This document shows, piece by piece, positions 8,668-17,268 of a stretch of 34,155 bases of DNA; positions within the stretch are counted from its first letter, which is position 1; each line of letters starts with the position of its first letter. Below the pieces are notes generated by a model, which had not been told where the DNA came from, ran no database searches, and saw nothing but the letters and a program-made list of their open reading frames with translations. Both the position numbers and the translations under genes were made by a program. This DNA is from Methylococcaceae bacterium (GTDB lineage Bacteria; Pseudomonadota; Gammaproteobacteria; Methylococcales; Methylomonadaceae): positions 1 to 34,155 of the forward strand of contig JAKIVF010000026.1 of assembly GCA_021647145.1 (NCBI GenBank). Reading direction: 5' to 3'.

Positions 8668-9058
8668 TTTTATCACCGTTAATTTTTATTAAAACCTCGA
8701 AAACATTGTTTTTACAACATACTCCTGATATGAAATGTGAAGTATAGGGATAAGTATTCGAAGAATCCTTATTAATCACAATACAAATAATGACGATTAA
8801 ATTCAGTGATGAATTACCTGAAAATATGTGAATTATTACTGCTTTAAAATTTATTATCCTCTTAATGAAATTGATAAAGCAGGGGGTTGATTGATAATCC
8901 CTAAAGGCGTTCATCCTTTGTTCATAAACTTTGCAAATACATTCTAAAGTGAGCGTCTAACTAAATTGTAGAAACACTTTTGATATTTTTTTAAAGGTAT
9001 TTTTTCACAAATATAGGGGTAATAACATACAGATATAAAACCTTAAAAAAAATATGAT

Positions 9059-9077
9059 TTGATTTGTAGAAAATCAA
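9059..9077. promoter_or_regulatory. Inverted repeat in the nirK/multicopper oxidase divergent region, possible operator
   Basis: TTGATTT at 9059-9065 and AAATCAA at 9071-9077 are a perfect inverted repeat with a 5-nt spacer. The half-sites resemble FNR halves (TTGAT/ATCAA), but those need a 4-nt spacer and here it is 9, so it is not a normal FNR box. The divergent gap is 548 bp (8668-9215) and must hold both promoters; I could not place -35/-10 elements with confidence and see no gene in it. Confidence 0.35.
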
Positions 9078-9215
9078 GAATTGTTCCCGTTAAAAGGCCG
9101 TTTTAGTTTTTAAAACAATAAAAAAAGGATGTTTGATGATTTATTTAGTGAGTTTTTAAACATATTCAGCGACTAGATTATCAAACCAAAATGTTCAACT
9201 TTATAGGATGCTCTC

Positions 9216-12200
9216 ATGAAAAAAAAATATAGACTTGGTATGTTTGATACCACTCTGTGGTTTTTTCAAACCACAGTTTTCACACTTTTATTAGTGTATT
9301 CAATGTCCCATTTATCTTATGCAGATGAAGGTGACTTTTTTATTCCTCAAGATGACCCTTCACGGCTAGGTGACTGGGTGCCTGGTGATTTACCAGAAGG
9401 CCTTCCTGAAGCTAACGAAGGTGCGTTTGTGGGGGGTATTACAAAATCAGGAGAGGATGCTACCGAAGGAAATATGTTACCACTTGCTAATCAAAGGGAG
9501 GATGGCATTTTTAATGTTCCGACAAATGGCGCTCCAAGCCCCCTCTATGGAGCTACGCCATTTAGTCAGCAAATGTTGAGATTTGAGGAATTTGGTACCA
9601 AGAAATTACGGCTTAAAAAAAGGCGACGACCGGGTAGCTGGAAAGATTTACCTGCCGCTAGTGATGCACAAAGTTCTCCTAATAGTAAGGCGATGGATAA
9701 ATTTTTATCACAAAAAATCTGGCCTACGCCTCAAAAGTATGCAAACACGGATATTACAAATCCCTGGAAATCTGAAATTGAAAAATTTCTCGGACGAGAG
9801 TTAGTGACTCCCCCAGCTGAAGGGCGTCCTCCTGGATTAGGATGGGCTCATCAACGATGGGATGAATTCAAACCTAAAAGGTATTATCAAACTGCAACAG
9901 TGGGTGCTCGAATGAATGGCGGGTTACGTGATCGCCAGCAAACGCATAGATACCGTAAAGGTGAATTCGGTCGTCGTGGTTTGTATCACAACACGACCGG
10001 AGTTAAAGGGTTCAAAGGCACTACAGAGGGAATTAAAATTAAATTCCATCCAAATATGCCGGTGCAGAGTAATGAATCATTATGGACTTTTGATGGAACT
10101 TTTCCACCAAAATTGCTTAAAGTTCGTTACGGAGAGTCGGTATTGATGCGTCATTATAATGCGCTACCTATTGATGTTGCAGCGAACCGAGGTTTTGGTG
10201 TACACACTATAACTACGCATGAACATAATGGTCATAGTCCGGCTGAAAGTGATGGTTATGCTAATGCTTTCTTTTTTCCTGGACAATTTTATGATTATCG
10301 CTGGCCTTTGCAACTAGCGGGTCGTGATTCTATTAATACCGATGCTCAAGATCCAAAGGCGGGTGCTCCAGATGGTCATGGAGGGATTAAAAGAATTGCA
10401 GGAGATTGGCGTGAGACGATGAGTACGCATTGGTTTCATGATCACATGTTAGATTTTACAGCGCAGAATGTCTACAAAGGAAGTGCTGCAATGATGAACT
10501 ACTACAGTGCGCTTGATCGAGGAAATGAAGCGATTGACGATGGAGTTAATCTTCGCCTGCCTAGTGGTTCTGCATTAGACTGGGGCAATCGTGATTATGA
10601 TGTTAATTTATTACTTGCTGAAAAAGCCTGGGATGATGAAGGTCAACTCTGGTTTAATCCCTTTAATATAAATGGATTTGTTGGTGATGTCATGACAGTC
10701 AACTGGTTATACAAACCTTATTTTGAAGTCCGTGCTCGTCAATATCGTTTTCGCCTATTAAACGGATCTGTTTCTCGCTACTTTAAGGTAGCTCTTGTTG
10801 ATCAAAAAGGTAACCCAGTTCCATTTTATATGGTGGCTAATGATGGCAACATTATGGAACACACGGTTTACTTTGAAAATGGTGAATTACCCACGCAAGG
10901 TATAGCTGAACGATATGACATTATTGTTGATTTTAGTAAATTTAATGAAGGTGACAAAATTTATATGGTCAACTTATTACAGCATAAGGATGGTCAGGCA
11001 ACAGATAAAGCTGTTCCATTAGCTGATATTGTCAGTGGTGTTTATCAAGCTGAATTAGTTGATGATAATGACGACGGTGTTGCTGATCGCTGGATCAATG
11101 GTGATCCGGTGGTAGGTAAATTTATGGAATTCCGTGTTCAGAAATATGATGGTGTAGACCAAAGTATGGATCCGTCACACTTTGTTGAAGGTAAAAATAA
11201 ATTGATTCCTTTGCATCGGCCTACTGAAGAAGAATTAGCGAATGCGACACATCGTACTTTTGAGTTTGAAAAACAACCTACAGATGATAAACCTTGGGTT
11301 ATTGAATCTGATGGAGGTAAAGGCTTTGGAATGGATCCTCGTCGTCTTTCAGCTGCTCCTTCTAAAAATTCAGGGGGATTGGAAGTTTGGCGTTTAGTTA
11401 ATAGTGGAACCTGGAGTCACCCTGTCCATATTCATTTTGAAGAAGGCATTATCTTACGCCGAGATGGTAAAGAACCACCGCCTTGGGAAAAATGGGCGCG
11501 TAAGGATGTTTATAGATTGGGTCCACAACCAGATAGTGGTGATTTGATAGAAATTGCATTACGCTTCAGAGAATTTGCTGGGACTTATATGGAACATTGC
11601 CACAATACTCAGCATGAAGATCATGCCATGTTATTAAGATGGGATATAGAACATCCAGGGCAGGTTAAATTAATGCCTACACCTATACCCACGTGGGATG
11701 GTGTTGGATATGTTGATTCTGTGGCCTTACCTACCATAAGAATAGGTGATGAGATTGGGCAATTTGGACCTGACTTAGAACCTGTGGATGTATGGGTTAA
11801 AAATGCAGTCATTGGTGAGCTTGATAATATCAGGGATACTCCACTTGGCGACGCATTATCTGATCCAGAACCTGATAATGAACGAGGCACAGCGACATTT
11901 CCTTTAACAAAAGGTACTAATATAGATGCTGATGGTAATAAGCGTGAAGTATGGTTTTTTGTTCATGATGTTAGCGATAAGAAGCTGGCTGACAAACTGG
12001 GCCTAGCTTGGGCAGGAGGGCTTGCAAATGTGCCTGAAGCTGCAACGGCTAAAGCGAGCGTCTCAGAAAGTGGTTATGTGACTTTCTATGGCGATTTACC
12101 CAACCCTATTTGGGCACATGATGTTAATCCAGAAGGTATTCCCGAGGTTGATGACAACAATACCTATTCGCCTCTTAGAAGAGTGAATTTTGGAGGTAAA

Positions 12201-12953
12201 GAGGTTGTTTTTAATGTCATTATTGTTAAATGGGGTGATAAACCATGGGAACATAATAGAATTGATAAAAGTTGCCTAAGTTTTCCAGATCTTCCTGCAA
12301 ACACAACATGTCCGTATAACGGTAATAAATGGGGGGGCTTAGAAGAATCTGGACATGTTGTGGAATTAGTAACTGAAGGTGCTCACCCGCATGTCACTAT
12401 GAAGCTGCATAAATCGTGGAGTGAACAAGGTGATTACTTGCCATACTATATGGTGTTAGATACTTATCCATTTGGCCCATCTAAAACAATGGGTGTGCCT
12501 TATGTGCCTAAGCATCAATTTCTTGCGGCAGCTGCAGTTCCTTTGATTCAGTTCTTACCACCTGCACCTATTCGTCCAAGCTATCCACCTACCCCAGCAG
12601 ACGGAAATGGAGTGCTTGGTGGTGGTCCATTTGGAAGCCAGGTTGGAATTCCGTCTTATTTTATGCCGGAACAAAACTATAGTCCCATGTGGCATATAGG
12701 TTTTGCTCACTGGTTAACACCAGCAACTGATAGTGTAGGTGTTGTTAAAGGTCTTAAACAACTTAAACAATTACGTGCAGAAGGCAAGCTGGAAATAAAT
12801 GAATGGCCAGCAGCGGGCGCTAATATTGGAACTAACAACTATGACTTCGATAGTTTGAGAGCTCCTCATGTGGTTAATTGTCCAACACCTTTCACCATTG
12901 ATTCTGCAATCCATAGAGCCAGGAGGTTGGATAAACTAGGAAAAGAAAACTAG
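9216..12953 (+). CDS. Large secreted multicopper oxidase (MofA/McoA-like)
   Basis: A 1245-aa multicopper oxidase coupling one-electron oxidation of a substrate to O2 reduction. All four copper motifs are visible: HEHNGH (335-340, in place of the common HWHG), HWFHDH (405-410), HPVHIH (735-740) and HCHNTQHEDHAM (794-805), giving type 1 ligands Cys795, His800 and axial Met805. The signal peptide ends near SYA-DEG (residues 35-40). Size and motifs recall the putative Mn(II) oxidases MofA and McoA, but the substrate cannot be read from sequence. Residues 900-1245 form a C-terminal extension containing PMWHIGFAHW and VVNCPTP. The ATG at 9216 follows AGGATG. It is divergent from nirK and followed by Sco1–cytochrome c and DsbA-like genes. 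Confidence 0.85.
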   Translation: MKKKYRLGMFDTTLWFFQTTVFTLLLVYSMSHLSYADEGDFFIPQDDPSRLGDWVPGDLPEGLPEANEGAFVGGITKSGEDATEGNMLPLANQREDGIFNVPTNGAPSPLYGATPFSQQMLRFEEFGTKKLRLKKRRRPGSWKDLPAASDAQSSPNSKAMDKFLSQKIWPTPQKYANTDITNPWKSEIEKFLGRELVTPPAEGRPPGLGWAHQRWDEFKPKRYYQTATVGARMNGGLRDRQQTHRYRKGEFGRRGLYHNTTGVKGFKGTTEGIKIKFHPNMPVQSNESLWTFDGTFPPKLLKVRYGESVLMRHYNALPIDVAANRGFGVHTITTHEHNGHSPAESDGYANAFFFPGQFYDYRWPLQLAGRDSINTDAQDPKAGAPDGHGGIKRIAGDWRETMSTHWFHDHMLDFTAQNVYKGSAAMMNYYSALDRGNEAIDDGVNLRLPSGSALDWGNRDYDVNLLLAEKAWDDEGQLWFNPFNINGFVGDVMTVNWLYKPYFEVRARQYRFRLLNGSVSRYFKVALVDQKGNPVPFYMVANDGNIMEHTVYFENGELPTQGIAERYDIIVDFSKFNEGDKIYMVNLLQHKDGQATDKAVPLADIVSGVYQAELVDDNDDGVADRWINGDPVVGKFMEFRVQKYDGVDQSMDPSHFVEGKNKLIPLHRPTEEELANATHRTFEFEKQPTDDKPWVIESDGGKGFGMDPRRLSAAPSKNSGGLEVWRLVNSGTWSHPVHIHFEEGIILRRDGKEPPPWEKWARKDVYRLGPQPDSGDLIEIALRFREFAGTYMEHCHNTQHEDHAMLLRWDIEHPGQVKLMPTPIPTWDGVGYVDSVALPTIRIGDEIGQFGPDLEPVDVWVKNAVIGELDNIRDTPLGDALSDPEPDNERGTATFPLTKGTNIDADGNKREVWFFVHDVSDKKLADKLGLAWAGGLANVPEAATAKASVSESGYVTFYGDLPNPIWAHDVNPEGIPEVDDNNTYSPLRRVNFGGKEVVFNVIIVKWGDKPWEHNRIDKSCLSFPDLPANTTCPYNGNKWGGLEESGHVVELVTEGAHPHVTMKLHKSWSEQGDYLPYYMVLDTYPFGPSKTMGVPYVPKHQFLAAAAVPLIQFLPPAPIRPSYPPTPADGNGVLGGGPFGSQVGIPSYFMPEQNYSPMWHIGFAHWLTPATDSVGVVKGLKQLKQLRAEGKLEINEWPAAGANIGTNNYDFDSLRAPHVVNCPTPFTIDSAIHRARRLDKLGKEN

Positions 12954-13060
12954 AAAAAATTAGTTTTAATCAATTTTTTTTAGAAACACAGGGATGTGTG
13001 AGTTTTAAAAAGAGAGGTGGTCAATTTGTTTTTCTACAGGCTACCTTTTCCAAAACTATT

Positions 13061-13101
13061 GTCTGCGGCTGGCTAATTTTCATTAGCTGCAGACATTTTT
13101 C
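13061..13101 (+). terminator. Hairpin and T-run between the multicopper oxidase and the Sco1–cytochrome c gene
   Basis: GTCTGC at 13061 pairs with GCAGAC ending at 13094, and an inner GCTAA/TTAGC extends the stem. ATTTTT follows. This looks like a rho-independent terminator or a partial attenuator, which would separate or lower expression of the downstream genes relative to the oxidase. Confidence 0.6.
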
Positions 13102-13121
13102 TGACCTTTAGAGGTATCCTA

Positions 13122-14105
13122 ATGAAAATCATTAATTATAAATATCTATATCTGGGTTTTGTTATTTTAATTAGCCTGGGAAATAGTTCTGCTATAAGTG
13201 GAGCTTCAAGATGGGGAGCTGATTACTTTCCAAATATCCCATTAACTACGCACGAAGGGAAAAAAGTACGCTTTTTTGATGATCTAATCAAAGATAAAGT
13301 AGTAGTGATTAACTTTATTTATACACATTGCGGGGATAGCTGTCCTCTTGAAACTGCGCAGTTGACTAAAGTTCAAAAAATTATGGGGGACAGGGTCGGG
13401 AAAGATGTTTTTTTCTATTCTATTACCATAGACCCTAAAAATGATACCGCAGATGTACTAAAAGAGTATAGGAAAAGATTTAAGGCAAAATGGACTTTTC
13501 TTACTGGAAAAAAAGAAGACATTATTTTGTTACGTAAAAAACTGGGCTTGTATATAGATGGAATTCAGGATGGCTCAAACAATCATAATGTAAGCTTAAT
13601 CATAGGAAATCAAACAACAGGGCGATGGATGAAACGATCACCTTTTGAAAACCCACATGTGCTTGCAGACCAGATAGGCAACTGGCTGACAGGTTGGAAA
13701 GCAGCACCGAAACCGAAAAATTATGCCAATGCCCCAACGTTAAGAAATATTCCTCGTGGTGAACAAATGTATCGCACCCGATGTGCTACGTGTCATACAC
13801 TTGATGGGAATGAATTGGTGGGCGCGTTAGGGCCGGATTTATTGGGTGTGACAGAGCGCAGGGATAAACAATGGTTATTTAACTGGTTAAAAGCGCCGGA
13901 TCAAATGTTGAAGAAAAAGGACCCCATCGCAATGGCATTATTTACAAAATATAATAATCTGGTTATGCCTAATATGCGATTAAATCAACAAGAAGCACGA
14001 GCGTTATTTGATTATATTAGTGATGAAACCAGACGGTTAAGTGGAGAATCAAAGAAAATGCAATCTAAAATATCTAACAACCTAGGCAATTTAACAACAA
14101 GGTGA
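13122..14105 (+). CDS. Sco1/SenC copper-chaperone domain fused to cytochrome c
   Basis: A 327-aa exported protein. After an N-terminal signal or anchor (about 1-28), residues 40-190 are a Sco1/SenC thioredoxin-fold domain with the copper site CGDSC (Cys70, Cys74) and His155. Residues 205-315 are a class I cytochrome c with heme motif CATCH (221-225) and probable axial Met282 or Met285 in MPNM. Sco proteins deliver copper to, or reduce thiols of, copper oxidases. Fusion to a heme domain suggests electron transfer during metallation or to and from the oxidase upstream (inference). AGAGG precedes the ATG. The stop lies just before the DsbA-like gene, so the two are probably cotranscribed. Confidence 0.9.
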   Translation: MKIINYKYLYLGFVILISLGNSSAISGASRWGADYFPNIPLTTHEGKKVRFFDDLIKDKVVVINFIYTHCGDSCPLETAQLTKVQKIMGDRVGKDVFFYSITIDPKNDTADVLKEYRKRFKAKWTFLTGKKEDIILLRKKLGLYIDGIQDGSNNHNVSLIIGNQTTGRWMKRSPFENPHVLADQIGNWLTGWKAAPKPKNYANAPTLRNIPRGEQMYRTRCATCHTLDGNELVGALGPDLLGVTERRDKQWLFNWLKAPDQMLKKKDPIAMALFTKYNNLVMPNMRLNQQEARALFDYISDETRRLSGESKKMQSKISNNLGNLTTR

Positions 14106-14110
14106 TTATT

Positions 14111-14824
14111 ATGAAATCTAGAATAATACTACTCTATATTCTTAGTATTCTTTTGTTGCAAGGGCTTACTGTTTTTCAAGCAATGGCAGAGGAACAACCT
14201 AAATTTAATAAGGCAAAAGAGAAAGCTTTGGGAAAAAAGAAACCATTTATTGCTGGCGAGCATTATATTGTTTTAGATAAACCTATGGCTGCGCGCGATA
14301 GCAGCAAAATAGAAGTGGTAGAAATGTTTTCTTATGGCTGTCCTCATTGCTATGAATTTGAACCCATTATCAAGCAATGGGCTGAGAGCCAAGCTAAAGA
14401 TGTAGATTTTTGGTTTTTTCCTGCGGTGTGGAATAAACCAATGGAATTGTTTGCAAGAGCATTTTATGTGGCTCAAGATTTGAATGTTGAGAAAAAAATA
14501 CATTTACCCTTATTTTCTGCCATTACGGTGGAGCATGAACTAATCAGAAATGAAACGGAGTTGGCAAATTTCTTTGCAAAGTTTAAGGTTGAAAACAAGG
14601 CTTTTATGAAAGCTTTCAAATCAAAAAAAGTTGTAGACCAGGTTGAGCAAGCAAAAATACGAGTAGAAAATTATAAGCCTGTAGGTGTTCCAGAGCTGGT
14701 GATTAATGGTAAATATCGGATAGATAGAATGCATGCTGGTGGTTTGAAAGAGATGTTGGAGGTGGCAGAGTTTTTGATTAATAATGAAAGGAAAATGAAG
14801 AAAAATAATGAGTTGCATAACTAA
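14111..14824 (+). CDS. DsbA-like periplasmic thiol:disulfide interchange protein
   Basis: A 237-aa DsbA-family protein with signal peptide (cleavage near AMA-EEQ), active site CPHC (Cys77-Cys80) as in E. coli DsbA, a helical insert, and the cis-proline loop GVPEL (Pro194). It probably forms or isomerises disulfides in exported proteins. Next to Sco1 it may control the redox state of the Sco copper cysteines or assist cytochrome c/oxidase maturation (inference). The ATG at 14111 is preferred over the GTG at 14102 because AAGG sits 9-12 bases before it and the GTG would overlap the Sco1 stop. A genome-wide main dsbA elsewhere is likely, since this one is tied to the copper cluster. Confidence 0.88.
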   Translation: MKSRIILLYILSILLLQGLTVFQAMAEEQPKFNKAKEKALGKKKPFIAGEHYIVLDKPMAARDSSKIEVVEMFSYGCPHCYEFEPIIKQWAESQAKDVDFWFFPAVWNKPMELFARAFYVAQDLNVEKKIHLPLFSAITVEHELIRNETELANFFAKFKVENKAFMKAFKSKKVVDQVEQAKIRVENYKPVGVPELVINGKYRIDRMHAGGLKEMLEVAEFLINNERKMKKNNELHN

Positions 14825-14929
14825 GGGAGCATTATTTTTCATTCTTTTGGTTAAGTATTATTAGAATTTATCTAAAGCTGATAAACTATACAGTTTTACT
14901 TAATAAACCCTTTAATTACCCCCAAAAGC

Positions 14930-16516
14930 ATGAAAAAGATTCTTGTTTCCGATAAATTAGCCGATGATGGCATTAACTTTTTAAATGAGCAGACCGATAT
15001 TCAGGTTCACATTCAAGTGGGGATGAGTGAGGATGAACTTTGTGACATTGTGGGTGATTTTGATGCCTTATTAATTAGAAGTGATACTAAAGTTACTCAA
15101 AGAGTGTTACAAGCAGCAACTAATTTAAAAGTGGTTGGACGTGCTGGTATTGGCGTAGATAATGTAGATATTCCTGCTGCAACTGAGCAAGGTGTGATAG
15201 TAATGAATACACCTGATGCAAATGCAACGACCACTGCCGAGCTAGCTATTGCGCATATGTTTTCTTTAAGCCGAAATTTACCAGAAGCGAGCGTTTCAGT
15301 TAGAGCTGGAAAATGGGAGCGCGCTAAACTGGTTGGAGCAGAAATTAATCATAAAACCTTTGCTATTTTAGGCTTTGGCACTATTGGTCGATTAGCTGCT
15401 AAACGTGCGGTAGGATTAGGTATGCGAGTGATAGCTTATGACCCTTTTGTCACTCCGGGAATTTTTGAAGAATGTGGTGCGCAGTCGGTTGATTTAGAAA
15501 CCTTGGTAAAAGAAGCCGATTATCTGACATTACATTGCCCGATGATTGAAAAAACACGTGGCATTATAGGTGCTGAGCAATTAAAAGCAATGAAGAAAAC
15601 ATCGATGCTAATTAACTGTGCTCGTGGTGGTTTAGTCGATGAAACTGCATTATATGATGCACTTAAAAATGGTGAAATTGCGAAAGCAGCTTTAGATGTT
15701 TATGAGCAAGAACCCCCCAAAGATTCACCTTTATTTGAGCTGGATAATATTTCTTTTACACCTCATTTAGGGGCATCCACTCGTGAAGCTCAGGTTGCGG
15801 TAAGTGTTGAAATTGCAAGACAAGCTGTTACTTATTTGAAAACAGGTGAAGCCATTAATGCCTTAAATCTATCTACAAAAATTTCAGCAGAAGAATTAAA
15901 GAAGTCTCGCCCATTTATGATGCTGGCTAATGTGATGGGTAAAATGATGGCTGATTTAGCGGGTGAGCCAATCAAAACATTGGAAGTCTCCTTGTTTGGT
16001 AAGGCTGCTGAAGCCGAGGTTAGGCCTGTATCAGTCGAAGCGTTAGTAGGTATGCTAGCAGGACAGATGTCAACACCTGTAAATAGTGTTAATGCTGAAA
16101 ATATTGCCAAAAAACAGGGTATTGCTTTAGTCGAGTCTAAAACTGAAAAAACAGAAGGTTACGTTTCCTTAGTCAAGTTAGTAGGGATCTGTGAAAATAA
16201 AACAATCTCAGTTGTTGGAACCTTATTAGGTGATCGCCATCCGCGTATTGTCAATGTTAATCAATTTGAGATTGAAGTAGTGCCAGAAGGGACAATGTTG
16301 GTGACTGAACATAACGATAAACCCGGTGTTATCTCTGCCATTAGTTCTATTTTAGGTGAATCTAATATTAATATATCAAGAATGCAAGTGGGTGTGCCAG
16401 ATTCTAATGATAAAGCAATGGCTGTAATTAGTGTTTCTAGCCCTTTACCTGATGAGATACTAGAAAAAGTAAGAGACCTTTCATTTGTAAATTGTGCCAT
16501 CCAGATTAATTTATGA
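14930..16516 (+). CDS. serA: D-3-phosphoglycerate dehydrogenase
   Basis: First step of serine synthesis: 3-phosphoglycerate plus NAD+ to 3-phosphohydroxypyruvate. At 528 aa it is the long form with an intervening allosteric-substrate-binding domain (about 315-450) and a C-terminal ACT domain (about 453-528), unlike the 410-aa E. coli type. The NAD-binding glycine loop is GFGTIG (148-153); catalytic residues are Arg232 (CARGG), Glu261 and His279 (HLGAS). The ACT domain suggests feedback control by serine (family knowledge). The stop overlaps serB by 4 bp. No clear ribosome binding site precedes the ATG. Confidence 0.97.
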   Translation: MKKILVSDKLADDGINFLNEQTDIQVHIQVGMSEDELCDIVGDFDALLIRSDTKVTQRVLQAATNLKVVGRAGIGVDNVDIPAATEQGVIVMNTPDANATTTAELAIAHMFSLSRNLPEASVSVRAGKWERAKLVGAEINHKTFAILGFGTIGRLAAKRAVGLGMRVIAYDPFVTPGIFEECGAQSVDLETLVKEADYLTLHCPMIEKTRGIIGAEQLKAMKKTSMLINCARGGLVDETALYDALKNGEIAKAALDVYEQEPPKDSPLFELDNISFTPHLGASTREAQVAVSVEIARQAVTYLKTGEAINALNLSTKISAEELKKSRPFMMLANVMGKMMADLAGEPIKTLEVSLFGKAAEAEVRPVSVEALVGMLAGQMSTPVNSVNAENIAKKQGIALVESKTEKTEGYVSLVKLVGICENKTISVVGTLLGDRHPRIVNVNQFEIEVVPEGTMLVTEHNDKPGVISAISSILGESNINISRMQVGVPDSNDKAMAVISVSSPLPDEILEKVRDLSFVNCAIQINL

Positions 16517-17154
16517 GTTTTGAAATAGTCTGTTTTGATTGTGATAGCACGTTAAGTAGGATTGAAGGGATTGATGAACTAGGTAGGCAATCTGGTTTAT
16601 ATGATGAACTCGTTACATTAACAAATGCTGCGATGAATGGTTCTTTAGCTTTAGAAGACGTTTATGGAAAACGTTTATCACTAATTAAACCTGATAAAAA
16701 ACAGGTCACTCGTTTGGCAGAGTTGTACATTACTGAGATGGTTGAAGGCGTTGAAGAAGTTTTTAGTACTCTGTTAACCCAAGGGAAGCAGGCTCATATT
16801 ATAAGCGGAGGACTTCGACAGGCCATTTTACCATTAGCAGAAAAGCTGGGTATAGCTGATGATCATGTACACGCAGTTGATGTATTTTTCAATGAAGATG
16901 GAAGTTTTAAAGATTTTGATCAACAATCACCTCTTGCTAGAACTGGAGGTAAAGCCGTGATTTGTAGGTTGATACAGGAACAAGGGTATTCCATGGTAAT
17001 GATAGGTGATGGCAAGACTGACTTGGAAGCAAAACAAGCAGGTGTTACTGTGATTGGTTTTGGTGGTGTGATACAAAGGGATATTGTTGTTGAGCAGGCA
17101 GATATTTTTGTAAATGAGACTTCATTGGTGGCAGTATTGCCTCACTTGGTTTAG
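16513..17154 (+). CDS. serB: Phosphoserine phosphatase, HAD family
   Basis: Last step of serine synthesis, hydrolysing phosphoserine. At 213 aa it consists only of the HAD-IB catalytic domain, without the N-terminal ACT-like region of E. coli SerB. The motifs are DCDST with nucleophile Asp9 and acid Asp11, ISGG (motif II), GGK with the conserved lysine, and GDGKTDLEA (motif IV). The 4-bp ATGA overlap with serA implies translational coupling of two steps of one pathway, which supports the call over another HAD phosphatase. Phosphoserine aminotransferase is not in the window. Confidence 0.88.
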   Translation: MSFEIVCFDCDSTLSRIEGIDELGRQSGLYDELVTLTNAAMNGSLALEDVYGKRLSLIKPDKKQVTRLAELYITEMVEGVEEVFSTLLTQGKQAHIISGGLRQAILPLAEKLGIADDHVHAVDVFFNEDGSFKDFDQQSPLARTGGKAVICRLIQEQGYSMVMIGDGKTDLEAKQAGVTVIGFGGVIQRDIVVEQADIFVNETSLVAVLPHLV

Positions 17155-17158
17155 TGTT

Positions 17159-17233
17159 GTAGGTTGGATAAGCGATGGCATAACCCTATGATTATTAGGG
17201 CTGTCGGATTACGAAATCGCTTATCCAGCCTAC
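17159..17233. repeat. Palindromic intergenic repeat
   Basis: GTAGGTTGGATAAGCGAT at the left and ATCGCTTATCCAGCCTAC at the right are near-perfect inverted repeats, with an inner CCCTA/TAGGG pair. The 75-bp unit just after serB resembles the short palindromic elements carrying the core TTGGATAAGC that are scattered in many gammaproteobacterial genomes. It could fold in RNA and act as a serB terminator or an mRNA end. Confidence 0.75.
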
Positions 17234-17268
17234 GTTATTCAATAGATTTGTAGTAGAGAGAATTAAAG

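Noticed and set aside
8600..8914. A 104-aa open frame on the minus strand upstream of nirK
   Set aside because: It overlaps the nirK leader in another frame, has no ribosome binding site and reads as low-complexity Ile/Asn-rich sequence typical of AT-rich spacers.
9059..9077. FNR box in front of the multicopper oxidase
   Set aside because: The TTGAT and ATCAA halves are separated by 9 bases instead of 4, so it is reported only as an unnamed inverted repeat.
11621..11890. Minus-strand open frame of 89 aa inside the multicopper oxidase
   Set aside because: It lies wholly within a well-supported coding region on the other strand and resembles no family; a shadow frame.
15832..16500. Two minus-strand open frames of 92 and 79 aa inside serA
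   Set aside because: Antisense shadows of the serA coding sequence without motifs or start signals.
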